A DNA stretch of 64,000 bases, taken from assembly GCF_003994415.1 (NCBI RefSeq), contig NZ_CP034689.1, positions 4,154,001 through 4,218,000 on the forward strand, given 5' to 3'. This stretch comes from Achromobacter spanius. GTDB lineage: Bacteria; Pseudomonadota; Gammaproteobacteria; Burkholderiales; Burkholderiaceae_B. The notes under the pieces were generated by a model. The model worked only from the letters and a program-made list of their open reading frames with translations. It searched no databases and was not told where the DNA came from. Positions 16,219 to 25,230 of this stretch are shown piece by piece. A program made the position numbers and the translations under genes. The first letter of the stretch is position 1. Each line of letters starts with the position of its first letter.

Positions 16219-17537
16219 AGGCGGCGGTTATCGGTGCGGGCTGGGCCGGCTTGGCGGCCAGCATCGCGCTGCGTGAGGCCGGCGCCAAGGTCACCGTGTT
16301 CGAAGCCGGCCACACGCCCGGCGGCCGCGCTCGCCGCGTATTCCATGAATCGTTCGACGCGCCGCTGGACAACGGCCAACACCTGCTGGCAGGCGCCTAC
16401 CGGCAAACGCTGGCGCTGATGCGCCGCGTGGGACGCAACCCCGACGCCCTGCTGATGCGCCGGCCGCTGCGGCTGGCCAGCCTGGACGGCCGCTTCCGTT
16501 TGTCCGCCCCCCGGCTGCCCGCGCCCTTGCACATGGCGGTGGCCATTCTGCGCGCACGCGGCCTGACCTGGGCCGACCGCTATGCCGCGCTGCGCCTGAT
16601 GCGCGGCCTGAAAGCCATGTCATGGTCGCCCCCGCGCGACTGGACCGTGCTGCAACTGCTGCACTATCACGCGCAATCCGATGTGCTGATCCGCCAGCTC
16701 TGGGAACCGCTATGCCTGGCCGCGCTGAACACACCGTGCGCCACCGCCAGCGCCGCGCTGTTTGCGCGCGTGCTGCGCGATAGCCTGGCCGGCGCCCGCG
16801 AAGACAGCGACCTGCTGCTGCCCTGCACCGACCTGTCGGCGCTCTGGCCCGACGCCGCCGCGCGCCAGGTCACCATGCGCTACGGCAACACGGTGCGCCA
16901 ACTGCACCCCTCGGATGACGGCATTGTGGTCAACCAGGAACGCTTTGATGCCGCCGTGCTGGCCGTGCCGCCCACCTATGCCGCCCGGCTGCTGGACGCG
17001 CCCTTGCGCGAAGCCGGCGCCATGGGCTTGCTGGAAGCGCTGAAGGCGTTCGACTACCTGCCGATCGCCACGCTGAACGTGCGTCTGGCCGACCCCTGGC
17101 GCTTGCCGGAACCCATGATGATGCTGCGCGAGGAAGCCGCGCGCGGGCACGTCGGGCAGTGGGTGTTCGACCGCGCGCAATTGGCGGGTGACACCAAGGC
17201 CGGCGAACTTGCCGTGGTGGCCAGCGCCGCCACCCGCATCGCGGAACGCAACCGCCGCCAGGTCATCGAAGCGTTGATCGACCAGGTTGCCGAACAGGCG
17301 GCGCGCCACCCCGCGCGCCTGCCTGCCCTGCCCGAAGTGACGGCAGCCGAACTGTTGATTGAAAAGCGCGCCACCTTCGCCGCGGTGCCAGGTTTGACGC
17401 GCCCGCTGAACACCACGCCGTGGCCCACCTTGGCGCTGGCGGGAGACTGGACCGACACGGGCTACCCCGGGGTGTTGGAAGGCGCGGTGCAAAGCGGCCT
17501 GATGGCGGCTCGCGTGTTGAATCCCCGCGCGCATTGA
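16215..17537 (+). CDS. hpnE: Hydroxysqualene dehydroxylase HpnE
   Basis: A 440-residue FAD-dependent amine-oxidase/phytoene-desaturase-fold protein. The FAD motif is AVIGAGWAGLAASIALREAG, with GRARR close behind and a C-terminal FAD segment LALAGDWTDTGYPGVLEGA. HpnE reduces hydroxysqualene to squalene. The GTG at 16215 is chosen because it overlaps the hpnD stop as GTGA and places the Rossmann motif at residue 4, as in the family. No squalene-hopene cyclase follows; crcB lies convergent downstream, so cyclisation must be encoded elsewhere. Confidence 0.95.
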   Translation: MKAAVIGAGWAGLAASIALREAGAKVTVFEAGHTPGGRARRVFHESFDAPLDNGQHLLAGAYRQTLALMRRVGRNPDALLMRRPLRLASLDGRFRLSAPRLPAPLHMAVAILRARGLTWADRYAALRLMRGLKAMSWSPPRDWTVLQLLHYHAQSDVLIRQLWEPLCLAALNTPCATASAALFARVLRDSLAGAREDSDLLLPCTDLSALWPDAAARQVTMRYGNTVRQLHPSDDGIVVNQERFDAAVLAVPPTYAARLLDAPLREAGAMGLLEALKAFDYLPIATLNVRLADPWRLPEPMMMLREEAARGHVGQWVFDRAQLAGDTKAGELAVVASAATRIAERNRRQVIEALIDQVAEQAARHPARLPALPEVTAAELLIEKRATFAAVPGLTRPLNTTPWPTLALAGDWTDTGYPGVLEGAVQSGLMAARVLNPRAH

Positions 17538-17624
17538 TGCGCGGGTGCGAAGGCGCAGGACCGCGCGGGAACGCTTCCGCCGCGTTTTGCCCCTCGCGTT
17601 TTGCCCCCCGCGTACCCGGTTCTT

Positions 17625-18017
17625 TCAGCGCAATACATGCACGGTGGCGATGCCCGCCGCCGTCAACGCCAGCGACCCCACCAGGCTGATTCCCGCATAG
17701 CCCAACGCGGTGCCATAGGCGCCGCGTTCCAGCATCGATACCGTTTCGGCCGAGAACGTGGAAAACGTGGTCAAGGCGCCCATGAAGCCGGTGATGACAC
17801 CCAATCTGATCCACGCGGGCCATTCCGGATGGCCGGCTAGCAGCGCGATCGCCACGCCCACCAAATAGCCGCCCGCCAGATTGACGGTGAACGTGCCCCA
17901 AGGCCAGGACTCGACGTTCAACCACATGCTGAGCAACCAGCGTGTCCACGCGCCCAGTACGGCACCCAGGCCCACGGCCAGGAAGTTCAAGGGGATCAAG
18001 GTTTGATAAACGGACAT
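17625..18017 (-). CDS. crcB: Fluoride channel CrcB/Fluc
   Basis: A 130-residue protein with four transmembrane helices that exports fluoride as a dual-topology dimer. Signatures are GTFTVNLAGGYLVG and GFMGALTTFSTFSAE (the Phe-box/TFST region). The start at 18017 (MSVYQTLIP) is preferred; an in-frame ATG at 18038 would add seven residues. I looked for a fluoride riboswitch upstream and saw none. It is divergent from the iron-regulated flavin operon. Confidence 0.95.
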   Translation of the reverse strand: MSVYQTLIPLNFLAVGLGAVLGAWTRWLLSMWLNVESWPWGTFTVNLAGGYLVGVAIALLAGHPEWPAWIRLGVITGFMGALTTFSTFSAETVSMLERGAYGTALGYAGISLVGSLALTAAGIATVHVLR

Positions 18018-18208
18018 GGGCGTCGGGGCGTCCGGCAAAGGCCAAGGCGCAAGAAAAAGACCTGGAGCAGCATAACCTGCCCACGCGCGGACCTGGCTAA
18101 AACGCGGACGCCGCTTGGGTCGAATCCCGTCAACAAGCGCTACGGTCTTCGCCTCGCCCGCACGTCGAAATCAATTGAAATCACCTTGCGCGCGCGGGCT
18201 GTCCTTTT

Positions 18209-18230
18209 ATAAGAGTAATTCTCATTAAGT
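18209..18230 (+). promoter_or_regulatory. Fur-box-like operator
   Basis: The bottom strand reads AATGAGAATTACTC, close to the repeated GATAAT/AATGAGAAT hexamer pattern of Fur sites. It lies about 33 bp upstream of the PepSY-TM start codon, in promoter position, inside an AT-rich island. Iron regulation of the downstream five-gene operon is inferred. Confidence 0.6.
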
Positions 18231-18262
18231 GTTAGAATCCGCCGCTTCAAACCGAATCCCGC

Positions 18263-18889
18263 ATGGACAGTCCACCCACTCCGAAGCGCCGGGCCTACTG
18301 GCTCAAGACCTTGCATCAATGGCACTGGATCAGTTCGGCGCTATGCCTGCTGGGGATGCTGCTGTTTGCCATTACCGGCCTCACGCTGAACAACGCCTCG
18401 CACATTGAATCGAAGGCCGTGGTGACCAGCCGCCAGGCGCACTTGCCCGAAGCCGTGCTCAAGCAGTTGACGGCGCCGCCCAAGCAGAAGAAGGCGCCCT
18501 TGCCGGCCCCCGTGGCGCAATGGCTGGACGACACGTTCGATGCCGGCGCGGCAGGCAAAACCGCTGAATGGTCGGCCGACGAAATCTATCTGTCCTTGCC
18601 CCGCGCGGGCGGCGACGCCTGGTTGTCCATCGATCTGGGCAGCGGCGACGTGGAATACGAACGCACCGACCGCGGCTGGGTTTCCTACCTGAACGATTTG
18701 CACAAGGGCCGCAACACCGGCCTTGCCTGGAGCTGGTTCCTGGACATCTTCGCCGTTGCCTGTCTGGTCTTTTCGCTGACCGGGCTGGTGCTGTTGAAGA
18801 TGCACGCCGGCAACCGCGGCGCGACCTGGCCCATGGTGGGGCTGGGCGTCGTGATCCCCGTCGTCCTGGCGCTGCTCTTCATCCACTGA
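18263..18889 (+). CDS. PepSY-associated TM-helix protein
   Basis: A 208-residue inner-membrane protein. An N-terminal KTLHQWHWISSALC segment leads into the first hydrophobic helix (to about residue 46). A periplasmic PepSY-like domain follows (about 50-145), then two further helices (SWFLDIFAVACLVFSLTGLV and the C-terminal VVIPVVLALLFIH). Conserved His residues in HQWHW and DLHKGR suggest haem or electron-transfer function, as in PiuB/PepSY-TM ferric reductases. First gene of an operon with DUF2271, DUF4198, ApbE and flavoreductase genes, behind a Fur-like box. Confidence 0.88.
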   Translation: MDSPPTPKRRAYWLKTLHQWHWISSALCLLGMLLFAITGLTLNNASHIESKAVVTSRQAHLPEAVLKQLTAPPKQKKAPLPAPVAQWLDDTFDAGAAGKTAEWSADEIYLSLPRAGGDAWLSIDLGSGDVEYERTDRGWVSYLNDLHKGRNTGLAWSWFLDIFAVACLVFSLTGLVLLKMHAGNRGATWPMVGLGVVIPVVLALLFIH

Positions 18890-18917
18890 TTCCTTCGATC
18901 CGCCCCTGGAGATGTCC

Positions 18918-19433
18918 ATGCGCAAACTATTGTTGTCGGCCCTGCTGGCCGGCGCGATCGCCCGAACGGCCAATGCGGCCGACATCGGCCTGTCCATCGA
19001 GGTGCCGCGCCTGGATGTGGCCGAATACCACCGCCCCTACGTGGCGATCTGGATCGAGAACCCCGACCAGAGCGTGGCCACCGATCTGGCCGTCTGGTAC
19101 GACGTGGCCAAGAAGAACAACGAAGGCACCGAGTGGCTCAAGGACATGCGCCAGTGGTGGCGCCGCAGCGGCCGCAACCAGCAGTTTCCCGTTGACGGCG
19201 TCAGCGGCGCGACCAAGCCGGTGGGCAAGCATGCGCTGAACTTCGACGCAGGTTCCAAGCCGCTGGCCTCGCTCAAGCCCGGCCAATACGCCGTAGTGGT
19301 GGAAGCGGCGCGCGAAGTAGGCGGCCGCGAATTGCTGCGCATTCCCTTCCAGTGGCCGCCGCAAAAGGCCGAACAACTGACTGCGCAAGGCGAACACGAA
19401 CTGGGCGCCATCGCGCTCAACCTCAAACCCTGA
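18918..19433 (+). CDS. DUF2271 protein with ApbE flavinylation motif
   Basis: A 171-residue exported protein with signal peptide MRKLLLSALLAGAIARTANA. The ATG at 18918 has GGAG at ideal spacing; an ATG at 18912 adds two residues. Residues 93-101 read DGVSGATKP, matching the D-x-x-(S/T)GA(T/S) motif to which ApbE covalently attaches FMN. Thr99 (codon 19212-19214) would be the acceptor. This suggests a small periplasmic flavoprotein passing electrons between the PepSY-TM protein and a substrate. An apbE gene lies two genes downstream. Function beyond this is unknown. Confidence 0.85.
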   Translation: MRKLLLSALLAGAIARTANAADIGLSIEVPRLDVAEYHRPYVAIWIENPDQSVATDLAVWYDVAKKNNEGTEWLKDMRQWWRRSGRNQQFPVDGVSGATKPVGKHALNFDAGSKPLASLKPGQYAVVVEAAREVGGRELLRIPFQWPPQKAEQLTAQGEHELGAIALNLKP

Positions 19434-19464
19434 TGCCCACCCCTTGCCTTCAAGGAGCACGACC

Positions 19465-20265
19465 ATGAAATCCGCCGCCAAACTGGCCGCCGCCCTGGCA
19501 CTGTGCCTGCCCTTCGCCGTCCACGCGCATGATGTGTGGATGGTGCCGTCGTCCACCGTGCTGTCGGGCACTGATAGCTGGATCACCGTTGACGCCGCCG
19601 TCAGCAACGACAAGTTCTATTTCAACCACGCGCCGCTGCGGCTGGACGGCCTGGCTATCGTCGCCCCTGACGGCAGCAGCGCCGACGCCGAGAACATCAA
19701 CCGCGGCAAGCTGCGCAGCACTTTCGATTTGCAGCTCAAGCAAAGCGGCACCTACCGCGTGGCGGTCGTCAACGACGGCGTGTTCGCGCGCTGGAAGGAA
19801 GACGGCAAGAACAAGCGCTACTTCGGCAAGGTGGAAGGCATGGCGCAAGCCGTGCCCGCCAAGGCGCAAGACCTGGAGGTGTCGCAAAGCCTGGGCCGCG
19901 TGGAAACCTTCGTCACGGCGGGCAAGCCCAGCACCATCAAGCCCGTGGGCCGTGGCCTGGAACTGGCGCCGGTGACGCACCCCAACGACTTGTTCACCGA
20001 CGAAGCCGCCACCTTCCAGATGCTTCTGGACGGCCAGCCCGCCGCCAACCTGGAAGTGAACGTGGTGCCGGGTGGCAGCCGCTATCGCGACAAGGTCGGC
20101 GAGATCAAGCTCAACACCGACAAGGATGGCAAGTTTTCGGTCAAGTGGCCGCAGCCCGGCCTGTACTGGATTGAAGCCGGCATGGAAGACGCCAAGGTCA
20201 GCGTGCCGCAAGCGCAGAAGCGCCGCCTGTCCTATGCCGGCACCGTCGAAGTGCTGCAACCTTAA
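19465..20265 (+). CDS. DUF4198 periplasmic protein
   Basis: A 266-residue exported protein; AAGGAG precedes the ATG at 19465. The signal peptide ends AVHA, so the mature protein would begin HDVWMVPSS. DUF4198 proteins are periplasmic, immunoglobulin-like and linked to metal uptake; the free N-terminal His would suit metal coordination, which is inference. The second half (QPAANLEVNVVPGGSRYRD, DKDGKFSVKWPQPGLYWIEA) is a carboxypeptidase-regulatory/GM-like beta-sandwich. Third gene of the operon. Confidence 0.88.
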   Translation: MKSAAKLAAALALCLPFAVHAHDVWMVPSSTVLSGTDSWITVDAAVSNDKFYFNHAPLRLDGLAIVAPDGSSADAENINRGKLRSTFDLQLKQSGTYRVAVVNDGVFARWKEDGKNKRYFGKVEGMAQAVPAKAQDLEVSQSLGRVETFVTAGKPSTIKPVGRGLELAPVTHPNDLFTDEAATFQMLLDGQPAANLEVNVVPGGSRYRDKVGEIKLNTDKDGKFSVKWPQPGLYWIEAGMEDAKVSVPQAQKRRLSYAGTVEVLQP

Positions 20266-20279
20266 AGCAGGACAATCGC

Positions 20280-21347
20280 GTGCCGCTTGCTCCGTCCTAC
20301 GCGCCTCGCGGCATGGCAGCCCCTACCGTGCGCGTGGCCTATGGCGCCATGCCCTTGCCGTCACTAACCCTGGCAGCGCTGGCTGGGGCGACCATGGGCA
20401 CCACCTGGTCCGCGCGCATGGCCTTGCCCGCCGGGTGCCGCGACGATGCAGCGCGGCACGCCATCCAGGCCGCGCTGGACGAGGTGGTGGCGCAGATGAG
20501 CACCTGGGAATCGGTGTCCGACATCACGCGCTTCAACCAGTCCGCCACCGGTTGGCTGGCACTGCCGGATGGATTCTTCCATGTCCTGCGGCATGCGCTG
20601 GCGCTGGCCAAGGACAGTAGCGGCGCCTACGACCCCACGGTTGGCCCGCTGGTCAATGCCTGGGGTTTCGGCCCGCATCAGCGCGCCTTTGAACCGCCCT
20701 CGCCCACTGCCATCGACGCCGCCCGCGCGCGCTGTGGCTGGCAACGTGTGCAGTTGGATACCGCGCGGCAGGCGGCGTATCAGCCGGGTGGCGCGTATCT
20801 GGACCTGTCGTCCATTGCCAAGGGCTATGGCGTGGACCGCGCGGCGCTGGCGCTGGACGCGCTGGGCATCACGCAGTATCTGGTGGAAGTGGGCGGCGAA
20901 CTGCGTGCGCGCGGCATGCGGCCCGACGGCCAGCCCTGGCGCGTGGCCATTGAAGTACCCGATGCCAGCGACAACCACGCGCTGGCCTTGCCCTTGCAAG
21001 ACCACAGCATCGCCACGTCGGGCGACTATCGGCGCCACGCGGGTAGCGGCGACGCGCGCTATGCCCACACCATCGACCCGCGTACCGGCCAGCCGGTACG
21101 CAACAACGTCGCGTCGGTATCGGTGCTGCACCGCGAATGCATGCAGGCCGACGCGCTGGCTACCGTGCTGACGGTACTGGGCGAAGCGGACGGCCTGGCG
21201 TATGCCCGCCGCCATGGCCTGGCAGCCCTGTTCATCCTGCGCGACGCCCACGACTACCGCGTCGTTGCGACGCCGGCATTCCAGACGCTGACCCAAACAC
21301 AGGCCCAAACACAAACCCCGCGCCAGGCCCAGACCCTGGCACGCTGA
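20280..21347 (+). CDS. apbE: FAD:protein FMN transferase ApbE
   Basis: A 355-residue ApbE-family enzyme that transfers FMN from FAD to Thr/Ser of target proteins. Visible motifs are GATMGTTWSA (residues 37-46), DLSSIAKGYGVD, VEVGGELRARG, IATSGDYRR and YAHTIDPRTGQP with the Mg-binding Asp/Thr. The frame opens at GTG 20280; ATG 20349 is an alternative that starts just before the catalytic fold. No signal peptide or lipobox is present with either start, which is odd because ApbE usually works outside the membrane and the likely target is exported. The C-terminus is a Thr/Gln repeat (TLTQTQAQTQT). It probably flavinylates the DUF2271 protein of the same operon. Confidence 0.93.
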   Translation: MPLAPSYAPRGMAAPTVRVAYGAMPLPSLTLAALAGATMGTTWSARMALPAGCRDDAARHAIQAALDEVVAQMSTWESVSDITRFNQSATGWLALPDGFFHVLRHALALAKDSSGAYDPTVGPLVNAWGFGPHQRAFEPPSPTAIDAARARCGWQRVQLDTARQAAYQPGGAYLDLSSIAKGYGVDRAALALDALGITQYLVEVGGELRARGMRPDGQPWRVAIEVPDASDNHALALPLQDHSIATSGDYRRHAGSGDARYAHTIDPRTGQPVRNNVASVSVLHRECMQADALATVLTVLGEADGLAYARRHGLAALFILRDAHDYRVVATPAFQTLTQTQAQTQTPRQAQTLAR

Positions 21348-21351
21348 ACCC

Positions 21352-22725
21352 ATGAGTCCAACCCGCTTGATTGCCGCGGCATGCGTGATAACGCTATGGC
21401 TGCTGCTGTGCCTGTGGGCATGGCGCCGTACACAGCAGCACATGGCGCGGCAGGCGCAGGCCCTGCAAACCCTGAACGCGCCCGCCGCCGACGATGCGCT
21501 GCTGGTCGCGTACGCCAGCCAGACGGGCTACGCCGAAACCCTCGCGGCGCAAACCGCTGAATCCCTGCGTTCGGGCGGCTTGACGGTGCGCGTAGCCGCG
21601 CTGGGCCAGTTGGACCTGACCCGCCTGTCGGGCTACCGCCGCATGCTGTTCGTGGTCAGCACCTATGGCGAAGGCGATCCCCCCGACTCGGCCGCCCCCT
21701 TCGCCAGCCAGATGCAGGCGCCGCCCACGCGCGCGCTGGCCGGCGCGCAAACCGCCGTGCTGGCGCTCGGTGACAGTGAATACGCGCACTTCTGCGGCTT
21801 TGGCCATCAGCTCAATGACTGGCTGCATGCGCAAGGCGCCACGCCGCTGTTCGACCTGGTGGAGGTGGACAACGACGACCCTGCCGCGCTGCGCCACTGG
21901 CAGCATCATCTGGGTCTGCTGACGGGCCGAAGCGACCTGCCCGATTGGCAAGCCCCGGTCTACGAGCCCTGGCGGCTGGCGACCCGCACGCTGCTGAACC
22001 CCGGCAGCCAGGGCAACCCGTGCTACCTGCTGACGCTGACGCCGCCGCCAGGCCAACCCGCGCACTGGCAGGCCGGCGATATCGCTGAAATTGGTCCACG
22101 CCTGAAGCGCAGCGGGCCGCTGCAAACGCACCGCGAATATTCCATCGCGTCGCTGCCGCAAGACGGCGCCATCCACCTGCTGGTGCGCCAGATGCGCAGC
22201 GCGGACGGCGGCCTGGGCGTGGGTAGCGGCTGGTTGACCCATGTGGCGGAGGTCGGCGAGCAGATCGACCTGCGCGTGCGAAGCAATCGCAACTTCCATG
22301 CGCCCGCCGATGCGCGCCCGATGATCCTGGTGGGCAATGGCACTGGCCTGGCCGGGCTGCGCGCGCTGATCAAGGCGCGGCGCGCGGCGGGCCATCGGCG
22401 CAACTGGTTGATATTCGGAGAGCGCAACGCCGCGCATGACGCCTTCTGCCACGACGACATCACCGCCTGGCGCGCAGACGGCACGCTGGAACGGGTGGAC
22501 ACGGTCTATTCGCGCGACCAGCCCCAACGGCGCTACGTGCAGCACGTGCTGCGCGAGCAGGCCGACGCCTTGCGGCAATGGGTAGCGGCAGGCGCCGCGA
22601 TCTATGTCTGCGGCAGCCTGCAAGGCATGGCGGCCGGCGTGGAGGCCGCACTGGAAGACATCCTGGGAGACGAGTCCCTGCAGGCGCTGCTACACGCCGG
22701 CCGTTACCGGCGCGACGTGTACTAG
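21352..22725 (+). CDS. Membrane-anchored flavodoxin/FNR reductase (sulfite reductase flavoprotein-like)
   Basis: A 457-residue diflavin reductase. Residues 1-24 form one membrane anchor (LIAAACVITLWLLLCLWAW). A flavodoxin domain follows (YASQTGYAETLA, VSTYGEGDPPDSA, LGDSEYAHFCGFG), then a ferredoxin-reductase module with FAD motif REYSIASLPQD, NADPH motif VGNGTGLAGLRALI and YVCGSLQGMAAGVE. Electrons would run NADPH-FAD-FMN on the cytoplasmic face and then to the PepSY-TM partner. Last gene of the operon, starting 5 bp after apbE. Confidence 0.93.
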   Translation: MSPTRLIAAACVITLWLLLCLWAWRRTQQHMARQAQALQTLNAPAADDALLVAYASQTGYAETLAAQTAESLRSGGLTVRVAALGQLDLTRLSGYRRMLFVVSTYGEGDPPDSAAPFASQMQAPPTRALAGAQTAVLALGDSEYAHFCGFGHQLNDWLHAQGATPLFDLVEVDNDDPAALRHWQHHLGLLTGRSDLPDWQAPVYEPWRLATRTLLNPGSQGNPCYLLTLTPPPGQPAHWQAGDIAEIGPRLKRSGPLQTHREYSIASLPQDGAIHLLVRQMRSADGGLGVGSGWLTHVAEVGEQIDLRVRSNRNFHAPADARPMILVGNGTGLAGLRALIKARRAAGHRRNWLIFGERNAAHDAFCHDDITAWRADGTLERVDTVYSRDQPQRRYVQHVLREQADALRQWVAAGAAIYVCGSLQGMAAGVEAALEDILGDESLQALLHAGRYRRDVY

Positions 22726-22759
22726 GCCTGCTTATCCAAGCGTTCCAGGCCTGCCTGGC

Positions 22760-23718
22760 TTATTGCAGCTTGATCTGCGCCTGGTCAATCACCGTCTTCC
22801 AACGGTCGCGCTCGGTGCGGATCTGCTCACCGAATTCAGCCGGGGTATTGCCCAGCGGAAATGCGCCCGTCTCTTCCATCTTGGCGGCGGTGGCCGGGTC
22901 CCGCATGGCTTGTGCGAAGGCTTGCGCCAACTTGTCGCGCACGTCGGCCGGCATGCCCGCCGGACCCACCACGCCATACCAGGCGGTCACGTCGTAATCC
23001 TTGTAGCCTTGCTCGGCAAACGTCGGCACATCGGGCAGGCGCGGGTTGCGCTTTGCGCCGGTGATGGCCAGCGCGTGCAGATGCTTGCTCTTGATGTAGG
23101 GCAGCGACGATGGGAAGTTGTCGAAGATCACCGGCACCACACCGCCCACCGCGTCGGTCAGCGCGGGCGCCGAACCCCGGTAAGAAATGCTGTTCATCTT
23201 GCCGCCGATCAGTTGCAGGAACCAGATCATGCCCAGATCATTCACACCGCCCGCGCCAGCGTTGGCGTAGCCGTCCTTGTTTGGATTGGCGCGCACGTGC
23301 TCGACGAATTCGGCCAGGGTTTTGGCCGGATAGCTCGGATTGACGCTCAGGATGTTGGGGCTGGTGACCAGGTTGCTGATGGGGTGAAGTCCTTGACCGG
23401 GTCATACCCCAGCTTGGGGAACAGGTGCGGCGCGGTGCCATGAGTGCTGACGGTGGCCAGCCCCACGGTGTAGCCGTCCGGCTTGGCGCGCGCGGTAGCC
23501 ATCATGCCGATGGTGCCGGATGCGCCCGTGCGGTTTTCCACCACGATCTGCTGGCCCAGGATCTCGCCCGCTTTCGCCGCCGCCACGCGTCCGACGATGT
23601 CGGTGGGGCCGCCGGCCGAGAACGGCACGATCAAGGTGATGGGATGGTCGGGAAACGCGGCGTGGGCGGCGGGTAGCACGGTAGCCAACGCGACAGTGAT
23701 GAGGGTTTTGCGCATCAT
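22760..23718 (-). pseudogene. Bug/TctC-family receptor, frameshifted
   Basis: The reading begins at 23718 with a signal peptide (MMRKTLITVALATVLPAAHA) and the family blocks LIVPFSAGGPTDIVGR and VVENRTGASGTIG. The frame is lost after YDPVKDFTP and resumes one base off as ISNLVTSPNIL, continuing to 22760. The fault lies in a G4 run at 23381-23384 (C4 on the coding strand); one more C restores a normal 319-residue receptor. The remainder is undamaged, so the change is recent or a sequencing error. Its start codon overlaps the stop of the upstream deacylase gene (ATGA). Confidence 0.88.
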
Positions 23719-25190
23719 GATGGGTGTATCTCCTTGGGGGTGTTGTTGTAAGCAGCTTCGCGCCGCAATATCTTGCCGGGCCGTGTCATGCCCGGCGTGG
23801 CGGGAAACACCGGCTGGCCATTGACCAGCACGTGTTCCACGCCAACGGATGGCAGCGTGGGCGCGTCCCAGGTGGCGCGGTCGGCCACGGTGTCCGCATC
23901 GAACACCACGATGTCGGCCCAGGCGCCTACGCTGAGCTGGCCGCGTCCGGCCAGGCCGAACACGCGCGCGGGCAAGGCCGTCATCTTGGCCACGGCCGCT
24001 TCCAGCGTCAGCAGTTGGGCTTCGCGCACATAGCGGCCCAGCACGCGCGTGAAGCTGCCCCACAGGCGGGGATGCGGATGCGCGTCATTGGGCAGGCCAT
24101 CAGAACCGACCATGCAGCATTCGTGTTTGAAGATGCGCTGTACCTCGGCGTCGTCCATCGCGAAATAGATGGCGCCGGCAGGGCAAAGGCGTTGCGCGGC
24201 GTCGGTCTTGTCGCAGCCCCAGCGCGCCGCGATATCGGCCAGCGTTTCGCCGCTGCATTCCGGATGCGGAACCGACCATGTGATGCGGATGTCGTCGATG
24301 CTGTCGGCGCGCTCGGGGATCAGGATGGTGGAGCTGCCAGGATACGGGTAGATGTCCAGCGCCACGTCGATACCCTCGGCGCGAGCCCGATCGATGTTGG
24401 CCAGCGTGGCGCGGCTTTTGCCCCAGTTGCGCGGCATCATGCATTTGTGGTGCGACAGCACCGTGGCGCACCCCGTGTTGCGGCCCACGGACAGCACTTC
24501 GTCCACCGCGGCTTCCACCTCGTCGCCCTCGTTGCGGATGTGGCTGGTGTGCAGCGCGCCTTGGGCCGCGGCCACACGCGCCAGGCCGTCCAGTTCCGCT
24601 TGCTCGGCCACGCCGCCCGGCTGGTAGGCCAGCCCCGTGCTGAAGCCCACCGCGCCGGCCGCCAATGCATCGGCCAGCATGCGCTGCATGGCGTCCTGCT
24701 CGGCGGGCGTGGGCGCGGCGGCGGGGTCGCGCATGGCGGCCAGACGCAGGTTGGCGTGCCCGACCAGCGCCGCCACGTTGATCATGGGCTGCTGCGCGCG
24801 CAGGGTGTCGAAGTAGGCATGCATGTCGGCGAACAAGGGCGTTTCGCCCAGCAGCGCAAGCGCCGCCGCCGTATTGCCCGGCAAGGGCGCGGGCGCGCCG
24901 CTGACGCCACAATTACCGACCACCACCGACGTGATGCCCTGGCTGGTCTTCCATTCCAGGCCGGGCTTTTCCACGAACATCAGGTCATCGTGGCCGTGCG
25001 TATCAATGAAGCCCGGCGCCACGATCTTGCTGTGCGCTGCCACCCGGCGCGCGGCGGTGGCGCCCGACAGGTCGCCGATGGCCGCGATGCGTTCGCCCGC
25101 CACACCCACGTCCGCGCGCCGCCTGGCGCCGCCCAGTCCGTCAATGACCCAGCCGCCTTCAATGATCAGATCCAATTGTTCCTGCCGCAT
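23715..25190 (-). CDS. N-acyl-D-amino-acid deacylase family amidohydrolase
   Basis: A 491-residue metal-dependent amidohydrolase of the D-aminoacylase group, which releases D-amino acids from N-acyl derivatives. The N-terminal beta-domain (DLIIEGGWVIDGLGGARRRA) leads into the metal motif FIDTHGHDDLMF. HTSHIRNEGDEVEAAVDEVL and ATVLSHHKCM supply further metal/substrate residues, and MVGSDGLPNDAHPHPR is the conserved C-terminal block with the catalytic Asp. It heads an operon with the frameshifted Bug receptor and diverges from a LysR regulator, so a coupled uptake and hydrolysis role is likely. Confidence 0.92.
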   Translation of the reverse strand: MRQEQLDLIIEGGWVIDGLGGARRRADVGVAGERIAAIGDLSGATAARRVAAHSKIVAPGFIDTHGHDDLMFVEKPGLEWKTSQGITSVVVGNCGVSGAPAPLPGNTAAALALLGETPLFADMHAYFDTLRAQQPMINVAALVGHANLRLAAMRDPAAAPTPAEQDAMQRMLADALAAGAVGFSTGLAYQPGGVAEQAELDGLARVAAAQGALHTSHIRNEGDEVEAAVDEVLSVGRNTGCATVLSHHKCMMPRNWGKSRATLANIDRARAEGIDVALDIYPYPGSSTILIPERADSIDDIRITWSVPHPECSGETLADIAARWGCDKTDAAQRLCPAGAIYFAMDDAEVQRIFKHECCMVGSDGLPNDAHPHPRLWGSFTRVLGRYVREAQLLTLEAAVAKMTALPARVFGLAGRGQLSVGAWADIVVFDADTVADRATWDAPTLPSVGVEHVLVNGQPVFPATPGMTRPGKILRREAAYNNTPKEIHPS

Positions 25191-25230
25191 GATCGTCCTG
25201 CCTGGATGAAGGCCCTAGTATCGTCGGCCC

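Noticed and set aside
18018..18262. Possible fluoride riboswitch for crcB
   Set aside because: No conserved GGNGAUGG and CUGAUGGC blocks are visible on the crcB strand; the region is better explained by the Fur-like site of the divergent operon.
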